From Diphasiastrum complanatum (taxonomy: Eukaryota > Streptophyta > Lycopodiopsida > Lycopodiales > Lycopodiaceae): DNA of 64,000 nucleotides. Position 1 is the stretch's first letter, and each line of letters begins with the position of its first letter. The stretch lies in assembly GCA_029204225.1 (NCBI GenBank), contig CM055097.1, positions 2,757,801-2,821,800 on the forward strand, written 5' to 3'. This document shows positions 54,438 through 64,000 of this stretch, piece after piece. Under the pieces are notes generated by a model. It saw only the letters and a list, made by a program, of their open reading frames with translations. It did not search any database and was not told the DNA's origin. The position numbers were made by a program, and so were the translations under genes.

Positions 54438-55743
54438 TCAGTGTTCTTCCATCAGTTGGATAGTTTCACCAATATCTCTGCATTTGATCTCAAATTCATG
54501 TCTTTTACGTACCTGCATAAATTTAGCACAAAGAATGTTACATTTCGTATAAAGATTATACGAGCAATTTTTGAAAACAATTATACATAAAGAATAGAGT
54601 GTTTACAGTTACTTACGAGTTTACCATTTGATATACATCTGAAGTTTGAAAGTATATCTTGTAGGAGCAACAGTTCTTGCCTGATGTAATTTAGGCTCCA
54701 ATCTTCTTCCACTTCAATACATGTCAAAAGTGCATCATTGTATATTATTTCAATATTTTTTTGTCTAGAATGTCTAGTGGCTTCCAAGTCTTAATCGAGT
54801 GATACCCATTTACTCATGTTCTTTTTCCATCTTTGATAATAAAAGCATAAGCTCAACATTTGTTTTTCTATTTGATAGCAAAAGCACATGGAAAACATTT
54901 TAATTTTGTATTCTATTTCTCCATCTGATTTTTTGTCCCAGCCTTCATCCATAAGTTCAGATAATAAACTATATGATAAATTTTTGCATACAAACATTAT
55001 TGGAGGTTTGTGTACTTGAAAAAAAATCCACAAATATATTCAAAGAAATAATCCAACTTATTCGGACTGTTTTTGAATCTGTGCTTATCTTTAATGAATT
55101 TTTTATATCATTATATAGTTTGCAACGAAATAATTCTGATACTATAGTATCTAGAGCAACCCATTCATCACTTTCAAAACTAGATAATGGAATTGGGACT
55201 AGTTGTCCAAAGTTTTCATTTATATCAAGAATTTACATTGATTCATAAAAGAAGATTCCATAATCAACAAGATCTTATGTAGTTCTACCTCTATATTGTA
55301 GATGTCCAATATCAGTATGTACTACATTTAACACACGTGCAAGAGATCCACTTGGCTCCTATTCATTTATATTGGATGGATATAAATCTGCAAGAGAACA
55401 ATAGTCAGATTGGCAAATTTAGTAATAGATGATAAGGAATGACAAAAAAATCAAAGTATTATAATGTATCAGTACTCAAAGTTGTTTTTTTTTGTGATCT
55501 TGATGGTTGAATCCTTGCACATTTATCTCTGAATGCATATATACATGTTGGACTAAAATCTTGAAAATAGATTTTCCTCCTGATGATGTTCTGAAGTCCA
55601 AAATTATGCCCTTCCAATAAGATCAAAATGATAGTTTTGTCTTTTTGCTTTTTTGAAATATTCCTTTTGATGATGGATGCATCAAAACCCAAGAGTTTTT
55701 TGAATATTTTCTTGGCACCATAATCCATTGTCATCTTTCTCAT
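54438..55743 (-). pseudogene. Second unrecognised intron-bearing gene, probably decayed
   Basis: Minus-strand blocks: 55476-55743 (MDYGAKKIFKKLLGFDAS, EGHNFGLQNIIRRKIYF), about 54617-55387 (FGQLVPIPLSSFESDEW, HKPPIMFVCKNLSYSLLS, EDWSLNYIRQELLLLQ) and 54438-54512 (VRKRHEFEIKCRDIGETI, then LMEEH and TGA). Splice edges: donor at 55475 with acceptor TTGCAG ending at 55388 (88 bp), and CTCGTAAGT at 54616 with TATGCAG ending at 54513 (104 bp, phase-compatible). The middle block has four in-frame stops, all TAA or TAG, and one frame change in a T-run. No family recognised. Likely a relic of a host gene. Confidence 0.45.
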
Positions 55744-55755
55744 TGAAGAGAATCA

Positions 55756-56229
55756 CAGAGTCGATTGAGGAGCACAACTTCCTTGATGGCACCATTCATT
55801 ATGTGCAGGCTAAAATTTGAAATACTGAACTATGAATCTGAGAATATGTGTAGGCAAAAAGCCATGAATTTGAAAATATGTGTAGGCAAAATTTGAAACA
55901 CTGAACTATTTGGTGCTACGAGTTAACTCTAGTTAATCTTGTAAACCATGATTTGACAATGCTATTACATTAATGTTACATCGATTTTGTCAATCCAACC
56001 ATCTGTCATATTCATTTTCAATATGTTTGGGTCTCTTCGGGCAGTGATGAGGTGGAAGGGCAGGCCTCAACATCCAATAGCATTTCCACATGCTGTCCAA
56101 TGAAACATTTATATATTTAAAAAGTTTTCAATTTATTTATATCTGAGAAGAGCTACTTTACGTAGAAGCCTGATACCAAGGTTTATATTGGTCCACATGG
56201 CTACAAAAATGAGAAGAAAAAAAAAAGAC
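55756..56229. repeat. AT-rich spacer with a short imperfect tandem repeat
   Basis: AAATTTGAAAYACTGAACTAT occurs near 55813 and 55890, and GAATATGTGTAGGCAAAA-like text near 55844 and 55873, a duplication of about 80 bp. Otherwise nothing recognised. Confidence 0.5.
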
Positions 56230-57060
56230 ATCTGTTTCAGAGGCCCTTGTCGGGCTCTAATGGCTAGATCTTGAGAATGGTAGCTTATGAGCCTTTGAGA
56301 GACTACAAGCCTCACAATCCTTTCCACATTTTGCCAAGCTCTTGGGGAGGTCGAGTGCAAGCTCCTTTGCACACATGGATTTCATATCTTTAAAGTTGGG
56401 GTGGCCCAACCTTTTGTGCCATAGCTCCACACGTGAGATCTCCACCTTTGCCATGTTCACACTCTCCATTGCAACATTAGCATCTAATTAAAAAATCTAC
56501 CTTCTGTAAGTCCTTTTGTTATGCATTCATCATTCTTAAGGATGGAACAAACTCCATGCTTAAATTGTACATCTAGGCCATTATCCATCAATTGGCCAAC
56601 GCTTAACAAATTCTTGGTTAACTTAGGTACGAAAATGACATTCTTAAGATTCATCCTTTTGGACAATCCTATGTACAATGGAGTCATTCCAATACCACTT
56701 ATTCTACACTTTTGATCACTAGTAGTAAAGATAGATAATTTTACATTATAAGAGAGTAAAGTGTAGAAATAGTCCTTTTGGAAAGTCATGTGGGAGCTAG
56801 CCCCACTATCAATCCACCAAGAATCACTTGTGTTGCTCTTGGATGATGGTGATGTGTTGGATACCATCAAGGATGATTTTTCTTCATCCTCCTCCTCCTC
56901 ATGTGCAATATTGCTTTGTTTGTTCTCTTGTGCCTTCTTCTTCTTGAAACATTCTGATGCAAAATGCCCTTTTTTGCCACAGAAAAAGCATTTGAATTTT
57001 GATTTGTCCTTTTTCTTTTAGCTTGATGCTTCATCCTCTTCTTTGGCCTCGTGTGTTTCA
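56230..57060 (-). mobile_element. Copia fragment N (gag end, protease, pre-integrase), broken
   Basis: Minus strand: zinc knuckle near 56960-57000 (CFFCGKKGHFASEC), protease motif WWIDSGASSHMTF near 56800, LTKNLLSVGQLMDNGLDVQF-type text near 56590, and LWHKRLGHPNFKDMKSM with the HHCC cysteines near 56300-56420. Ends abruptly at both sides; no LTR. Closest in motif to G. Confidence 0.8.
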
Positions 57061-59257
57061 GTGATCCTTAATGCCTGAGCTATGATTCTATTCGACATTT
57101 TCTATCTCTCTATCATCATTGAGATCGTTCTTGCTTATAGTCAATAGCAGCCCATATCGGGGGAGTCATTTTGCATTCTCTCATCCTCTCCCAACAAGGT
57201 GGTATTAGCTTGCACATTAAAACCAAGAGGATATTTCCCTTCAATTACTATCAGGTCAATATGTCTCACACTAGTAACACTTCATCTTCTTCATCATCAT
57301 TCAACAAAGTCAGGATCATCGACAAATTCAACAACTCAAACTTTTATATCTAGAAGTTGAAACTTAGGATGATGCTTATAGATAGAGATCTTTGAGATGT
57401 CGTAGACGGGTTTGACCCGAAACCAGGCGATGTTGATTTCAAATTAGCTAAGGCATGGAAGATCAACCTAGCATCAATCACACTGAATCTGGTTGTTTTC
57501 CAAATATCTCATGTTACCACTTGCAAGTCCTCTAAGAAAACATTAGATTTATTATCAATCTTTATGAGACTCAAGATGTGACCACTAGGTTATACCTTAG
57601 GAAGAAGCTCTTTACTCTCAGAATGTCTAACTCTACAGCCATCATTGCCCACATTAACATCTTCAAATCTTTTGTAGATCGATTCTCAACTGTAGGATGC
57701 GCTATTAAGGATAGTGAGTTGTAATGACCTTACTTTTTTCTTTGCCAAAGTCTTATGAGAACTTTGTTGTAAAGATCTCCTCAACTCGATCTAACTCTTC
57801 AAAAGGTCATCAACTATCTTTTTCAAGAAGAGATGCGAAGAAAGACCAGCGATTTGTCCATCAAAGATAAATCTACGGTATTATACACCAAGTAGAAAGA
57901 AACTCCAAAGGCAAGAATCAAGTGTAAAAACAATAGCAGCAAAAGCCTCAACCTCCATAAGAGAGCAGTGGATCTAGAAGGTGACTCTTTGTAGATACCG
58001 TAAGAGGGTGAACCACGACATCAAAATTTGTCGTATTCGAATCTACAATGCAAAAAAGAAGCAACAACACCAACATCCAAATTCTACAAATGTAGCAGAA
58101 TATAAGGAGCAAACCCCTGATGATGATGAACCATCAAAACTGTTAATGGCTTGGAAAAGTAATGATATAGATTACGATAGCTGGTATCTCGATAGTGGCG
58201 ATACCCAACATATGAATCCTCGAAGAAAATGATTTACTGAATATGTGGCTTACAATAGAGACAAATTCATCTACCTCGGAGACTCTAGCACCATCCGTGT
58301 GAAAGGCAAAGGAATAGTCAAGATCATGTTCAAAAATGCATTCTTCATTTCTATTTCAAATGTCGTCCTTCAAGAACCTCAATTATCTAAGAATCTCCTA
58401 TCAATTTTTTTTTTCTTCTGAGCAGTGTACAATCTTCGACAAAAATACTACTTTGACTACTTGCACTCGCTCTGGGAACTTATATGTACTTTCTAAGTCT
58501 ATTGCACTAGCTACTACTTCTTATGAGAATGTAAATGATCAAGCAAATCTAATTTATCTTTGAAGTTTTGCGTATAAGCCACAACCAAAACTTGTTATCT
58601 ACATAACAGATCCAGCAAAAAAACAGTCAATAGCAGAACTCCTTACCAAGTGTGGCATGGACACAAACCTAGTGTCATCCATCAAAAAATCTTTGTTATG
58701 CTTTGTTCATGTTCCTAAGCAGATTAGGAAGAAATTGGGCCACATGTCAAATAAATGCATTTTCATTGGCTATCTTGATGAACATAAAGCATATAAAGTT
58801 TATGATTCATAGCATTTGTTTTGAGAGATGTAATTTTCAAAGAGGATGCATTCTATGACTTTAAACAACCATCGACAAATGATGTTGTGTTCTTTCATCC
58901 TATCTTTCACAACATCGAATCATCCACTCAAGATGTCCCTTCTACAGAACCTGCAACTGAAGATATTCACGCTACAAATGACGAGCAGCCGACAACACCT
59001 GTCAAAAGATCAGATCAAGCTAGCTTGAACAAGTTTGGAGAAATTCAAGAAGAGACACCATTCGAATCTGGTCAAAGATCTTCAAGAACTTGACAATACC
59101 TGAGAGGTACACACCTCAATCTTTCTAGACTTCATATGGAGATCCAGAGACCCTAGCCAAAGCAATCAACTATAAGGATGTTGTGAAGTGGCGCGAAGCA
59201 ATGAAAAGCGAGTACAACTCATTTTTTTTGAACCAGACCTAGACCTTGGTCAACTTC
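57061..59257 (+). mobile_element. Copia element O, broken
   Basis: Plus strand: a possible LTR end before a primer-like TGGTATTAGCTTGC near 57202, gag from about 57261 (MSHTSNTSSSSSSFNKVR), zinc knuckle region near 57985, protease near 58175 (SWYLDSGDTQHM), pre-integrase text near 58330-58550, integrase C-terminus near 58630-58860, linker, and the first part of RT near 59150-59240 (VVKWREAMKSEYNS). It is cut by LTR P at 59258. Same family as Q by gag and protease text. Heavily broken. Confidence 0.8.
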
Positions 59258-59911
59258 TGTCGGAAAGCGGTGTGCAGAAGATAGGTCTAGCTCAAAAAGA
59301 TAACGAACTCGAAAAAGAAACAAATGAAAATAATTCGAGTGTCTAAAATAAAAACTTTTCATGCATGGCGAAATACACTATCTTCACCTTTTCAATGCAT
59401 GACTACGCCTATCAATTTCAAACAAAACAATAGTGATAGAAATCATGTTTGAACTTATAGTAACTAACTTTGAAACCGTCAGTACTACAGTGATTATGTA
59501 GTCAAACAATTAAACATCGAAAATTATCAGACAAATAATTAGTCACGAAGGACTCCAAAAAATGCATACATTTTGAGACGAAGCTGAATGCAATAAAAGA
59601 TAGTATTGATTCAAAACAAAACAAAAGTAAATGAGTACAATAAGTTGTGGATTGAAGCCATGTATTCTATGCTATCTCTGAGTGACTAAAATGAAAGTCT
59701 GAATTAAGTGCAATGCTGATAAGCAGTAGTGCAATAGCAATCTCTAAAGCAACTCTAAGAAGTGAGCTAGAATGCTCAGGAGGGTTCAAGCTTGCAGGCT
59801 TGAGAGAGAGAGAGAGAGAGAGAGAGCTAACTATTCAAATGCTTCTGATGATCTGAACTTTTGATGATTAAACTGTATGAATATGAACAACTAATTTTAC
59901 TAAGAGATTAG
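59258..59911 (-). repeat. LTR P, H family, inserted in O and cut by Q
   Basis: Reverse complement of the inner part of the H LTR: starts TGTCGGAAAGCGG and follows H to the CCTAATTTCTTAG region, then is interrupted by Q. No primer site lies on its left, so it is the 3' LTR of an element whose body lies to the right beyond the window, or a solo LTR. Candidate duplication ACTTC at 59253-59257. Holds (GA)12 at 59802-59826. Confidence 0.75.
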
Positions 59912-61683
59912 TGTTGGAGATTAAGCTTACAGTTGTCTCCTTAAAATCATAACTTGGACAGCCAATTTATTTGAAGGACACCTACAACGGACTTTCGGCT
60001 GATCTCCAACAAAGGGTAACCAATCCCATCATAATTTTAAGTTCAGATGTTAAGTTTAATAACCATTGAAGTCTTGGCCATCTTCAATGACTTTCACAAA
60101 ACTTGCATCTTGAACAAGTCTACAGATTTACATCATTTTTTGAACAGTCTACAGAAATACACTAAGTGTCGCAGTTCGTATATTTCACACTTTTTGAAAA
60201 TTATGACACTTACCTTCGACTTCTTCCGTTCAATTATTTTTGAAGAAGTCAACTTGTTCACAATTCAACAGTTTAACTATTTTCAACACCTTCATCTTTT
60301 TTTCGCATTTTTTAAAAAAATGCGAAGAGAGAAAATTCTAGAAGATCCTCTATTTTAAAGGGTTAAATTGCTAAAGACACCTTCGCCAACTTTTAAGGGC
60401 ACTTCCAATTTGTTTTAAAGGGCACCTTCGGCTTTCCTGAAAAGAGCGAGAGAGTTGAACTGTTAAAGAGATCTTTGTCTTTTTAAAGGCACCTTCCATT
60501 TTGAACGAGGAACGTCCCCAGCCACTTCTCACGTGATTTGCGAAGTGAGAGAAAACCACTTTACGTAAAATGTGAAGTGAGAGATTTTGCGACACCCGTG
60601 TCAACGATATTGATTTGTTGACCATATATATACTATGTATAGTTGTCAGAAAAGCCATATACTTCCAAGTACAACGGTTTTTTGATTAGGTGACAAACAT
60701 TCATGTATTTAATACATGGATGAAATCTATAAATAGATCATCCAAGCACAGGTTAGTGGTTTCTCCGTCCATGAGACGTGTTATTTGAGCCTCTCAATTA
60801 TGTCGTCAATTTTTGGTTGTAATTGTTATTTGTTTTGTGCTTCAGTGTAATATAGCAATAGCAGATTTTCTATCTGTGTATAACGTAGATGAATGTTTGT
60901 TGTGATTGAATGCACTCTATTACTGTCTAATCTTGCTTGTTTACTCACTTTGATCAGAACACGGACGTCTAAGACTCCTCAGTTTCTGATCAGACGATGT
61001 CTGTCTTTGATGCTTGAGGAACTCGCGATATTATACTACTCTTCCATTTATTTCAAAATCATACTTCACATTGAATCAAATTTTCAGTAATATCAAACAC
61101 AAACCATTTCTAATCTCTTTGGTGGAATATACCTTCGTTTTTGAGAGTATGAATTAATTTTTAAAATCACTTAAAGTTGTGATTACATTTAGCATAAGCT
61201 GTCTATTAAATGGTTTTTGCATCTAGCAGCTGATTAGAACGCATTAGAGGAGTTCTAAATCCAAATTTTTTTGTAAAGATTCTTTTTATATTTTATCTCA
61301 ATTTTCTCTTACACATGGACCAATCAAAACACTCAAATTTGAAATCTATGTAACGTAATTTTTTTAGTCCACATTTTGATTCCTCACTAAAAATGACATA
61401 AATTTTTAGTGGTAAGTCCAAAAATAACGAAGTTTGGTGCATTGAAAAGTGCTCAACAAGGGCTTTCTAATGATATATTACATGACATACTTTTGAGCTA
61501 CGATTAAAAAGTTATGGCAAGTCAAAAGTATTAGTGTTATAATATTTCAATAATATAAACTACATCTTGCACAAATTTTTAAAAGGTCTTTTTGGAGCTC
61601 AAAACTCCTGTAATGAGAGACCTGTTCCACAATATATCTACTCTCTTCTTCATTCGCATTCTTCTATCTCCCTTGTCTCATCA
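59912..61683 (+). repeat. 5' LTR of Q
   Basis: About 1.77 kb, TGTTGGAGATTAAGC to CTTGTCTCATCA. The part 60110-60380 resembles the U3 of the H LTR. A TATA box CTATAAATAG lies at about 60729-60738. Right end is set by the primer site; a few bases of uncertainty remain. Confidence 0.65.
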
Positions 61684-64000
61684 TATTGGTATCAGAGCTC
61701 ACCTCAAATAAACCGAGAGATTAAGTTGTTCCATTTATATTACTGTTATCATGTCTCATCTTGGTAGCTCTTCGTCATCATCCGACGAGGCTAGAATCAT
61801 TGACAAGTTCAATCATTCTAACTTCTATATCTGGAAGTTAAATCTCCAGATTATATTGATAGATAGAGATCTTTGGGATGTAGTAGAAGGTGCTGACCTG
61901 ATCAGAAGATGGTAATCAAGCAAAGACATGGAAGATCAAAGATTAGAAGGTCTTAGCATGTGTCACACTTAATCTAGCAAACTCCCAAATATCCCATGTT
62001 ACTACATGCAAACTTCTAAAGATGCATTAAATTTGTTATCAAATCTGTATGAGACTCATGATGCAACCACTAGATTACATCTTAGAAGAAAGTTCTTTAC
62101 TGTTAGCATGTCTAATTCTACTGCCATCACTTCTCACATCAACAGCTTCCAATCTTTATTGGATCAGTTATCAATTGTAGGATGTTCTATTCAAGATGAT
62201 GATATCATTATGACTTTGCTTTCTTCTCTTCCAAAGGGAGGATCTCCAAACAACCCGACCTCACTCTTCAAAAGGTGATCGGTCATCTTCTTCAAGAAGA
62301 AATGTGGTGAAAGACTAGCAGCCTGTCCATCAAAGACAAATCATGGCTTTATACACCAAAAAAAAGACTATTCCAAGGGCAAGAATCAAGTGTAACAACA
62401 ACAACAGAAGCCTCACATTCAAGGTGAGCATGGTGGATCGCGCAAGAAGCTTTTCTGCAGATATTGCAAAAGAGCCAATCATGACATCAAAGAGTGTCGT
62501 ACTCGGATCTACAACGAGGCAAAGAAGCAACAAAAATAGCATCAGTCAGACTCCAATACAGCAGAATTCAAGGAGCAAGACACACACTTGTTAATGGCTT
62601 ACAACAACAGCAACGAAGACTGTGATAGTTGATACCTGGACAGCGGCGCTACCCAACACATGACTTCTCGCAAGGAATGGTTTACTGAGTATGCAGCTTA
62701 CAGTAGAGATCAGTTCATCTACCTCGGAGATTCTAGAACCATACATGTGGAAGGCAAAGGAACAATGAAGAACAATGATTTATCTATTTGTGTTCTTAAC
62801 GTCCTTCATGTTTCTCAGTTATCAAAAAATCTGTTATCAGTCTCTAAGATAACTGATGAGGGCTACTATGAGGAAGATACTACTTTGACTACGTGCACTA
62901 GAGTGAGAAATCTTTATGTACTCTCTAACTCAGTTGCATTAGTTAGTATCTCTAATGAAAATATAGACAACAATGCTATTCTATGGCATAGTCGATTTGG
63001 ACACGTGAATACAAGATCACTTTTGTATATGCGTTGTAATAATTTAGTTGATGGATTGAATTTCTCTTTTTCATTAGATAGGAAAACTTTCTTTTGTGAA
63101 TCATGCATCTATGGGAAGCACTCTAGAAGCAAGTTTCCAGAATCACATTCCATCAAAACAATGCATATATTGGATCCTGTACATAGCGATCTTTGTGGTC
63201 CAATGTCAACTCTGTCCTTAGGAGATGCAATCTATTTTTTCACTTTCATAGATGATTATTCTAGATGGTCTACAGTCATGTTCATTAAGCACAAATCTGA
63301 AGCCTTTGAATGCTTCAAAAGATTCAAGGCCATGGCTGAGACACAAACGTCTACAAAAGTGAAGGCACTCTGAACTGATGGTGGCGATGAATACATCTCT
63401 AACGAGATGTCCGACTACATGGCTGAACATGACATTAGAAGATAGTTCACCACTTTCTATTCACTTCAACAGAATGGGACTACAGAAAGGAAGAATCGAA
63501 CTCTTCTCAACTTAGCCAGATCCATGATACATCAAGCACACCTACCTACAGTTCTGGGCAGAAGATACTTCCATGGCCTATTACGTGCCGAACAGATCCA
63601 ACACCAATGTTGTCAACAACAAAACTCCTTATGAAGTTTGGCATGGGCACAAGCCTAGTGTCAGCCATTTAAAAATCTTTGGTTGTATATGTTTTGTTCA
63701 CATTCCTAAACAACTTAGGAAGAAACTGGATCATTGGAAAAATAAATGTATTTTCATTCGCTATCCTGATGAACATAAAGCTTATAAAGTTTATGATTCA
63801 TCCACCAATGTAGTATTTGCCTCTAGAGATGTAATATCTCAAGAACATACATACTATGATTTCAAACAACCATCGATAAACTATGCTATGTCATTTCATC
63901 CTATTTTACATAGCATGGATTCTTCCAAAGTTGATGTTCCTTCTACATAACCTACAGCTACAGCTACAGAAGCCGAGCAGTGGACAATACCTATCATCAA
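59912..64000 (+). mobile_element. Copia element Q, running off the right edge; broken
   Basis: 5' LTR about 59912-61683, primer site TGGTATCAGAGC at 61687, gag from about 61751 (MSHLGSSSSSSDEARI), zinc knuckle near 62455 (ANHDIKECR), protease near 62640 (GATQHMTSRKEW), Gag-pre-integrase 62980-63120 (LWHSRFGHVNTRSL), integrase core 63170-63420 (HSDLCGPMSTLS, FTFIDDYSRW), integrase C-terminus 63573-63950 (KTPYEVWHGHKPSVSHLK, IFGCICFVHIPKQ). RT and 3' LTR are outside. Few breaks so far; among the younger elements because it cuts P, which cuts O. Confidence 0.85.

Noticed and set aside
52790-55743. Alternative genetic code with TAA/TAG read as Gln
   Set aside because: The HNH-like gene ends in TAG with no internal TAA/TAG, the plus-strand locus also ends in TAG, and interruptions in nearby old elements include all three stop codons and fall at non-Gln positions. 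Mutational decay is simpler.

Overview
This is almost certainly nuclear DNA from a land plant. It is AT-rich, gene-poor and packed with Ty1/Copia retroelements, many primed by initiator-Met tRNA (TGGTATCAGAGC-type primer sites), plus one chromodomain Ty3/Gypsy element. The lineage cannot be fixed from the sequence; a seedless plant is possible but that is only an inference. I see no tRNA, rRNA, CRISPR or prokaryotic signal.

The dominant theme is nesting. Five stacks can be read. (1) A tandem pair of minus-strand Copia copies (1-5271) sits in an older Copia (5272-6714). (2) Copia E (10591-10930 and 20129-21950) is split by Copia D (10931-20123, 5-bp duplication CACTC), itself split by Copia B (12142-16884, duplication TCAGG). 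(3) Copia K (33720-34159 and 40173-40345) is split by a chromovirus L (34165-40172), whose right LTR holds insertion M (39458-40071). (4) Copia I (40346-51601) is split by Copia H (41717-48399, duplication ATGAC). (5) Copia O (57061-59257) is followed by LTR P (59258-59911), cut by Copia Q (59912 to the right edge). A longer, fairly complete but broken Copia G lies at 26280-30395. All are decayed to some degree.

The best host-gene candidate is one uninterrupted 452-codon minus-strand frame at 22066-23424: a basic, polar N-terminus, a central coiled coil and a C-terminal region resembling a divergent HNH-nuclease fold. It lies in a 21.9-25.6 kb island free of recognisable retroelements. A second island (51.6-55.7 kb) holds three unrecognised, intron-bearing and damaged coding loci, two of them convergent. 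A third (31.5-33.3 kb) holds coding relics, one resembling a DNA-transposase-related protein.

Non-coding structure includes a 15-unit minisatellite (8133-8520), two long CT microsatellites (35771-35881; 47734-47874, the latter expanded in only one LTR of H), an 18-bp perfect inverted repeat (30906-30981), a dispersed repeat seen twice (6728-6920; 30405-30600), and short tandem arrays at 10040-10240, 24335-24472 and 50654-50735. I found no convincing new multi-gene system; the most open questions are the HNH-like gene and the 51.6-55.7 kb coding cluster.
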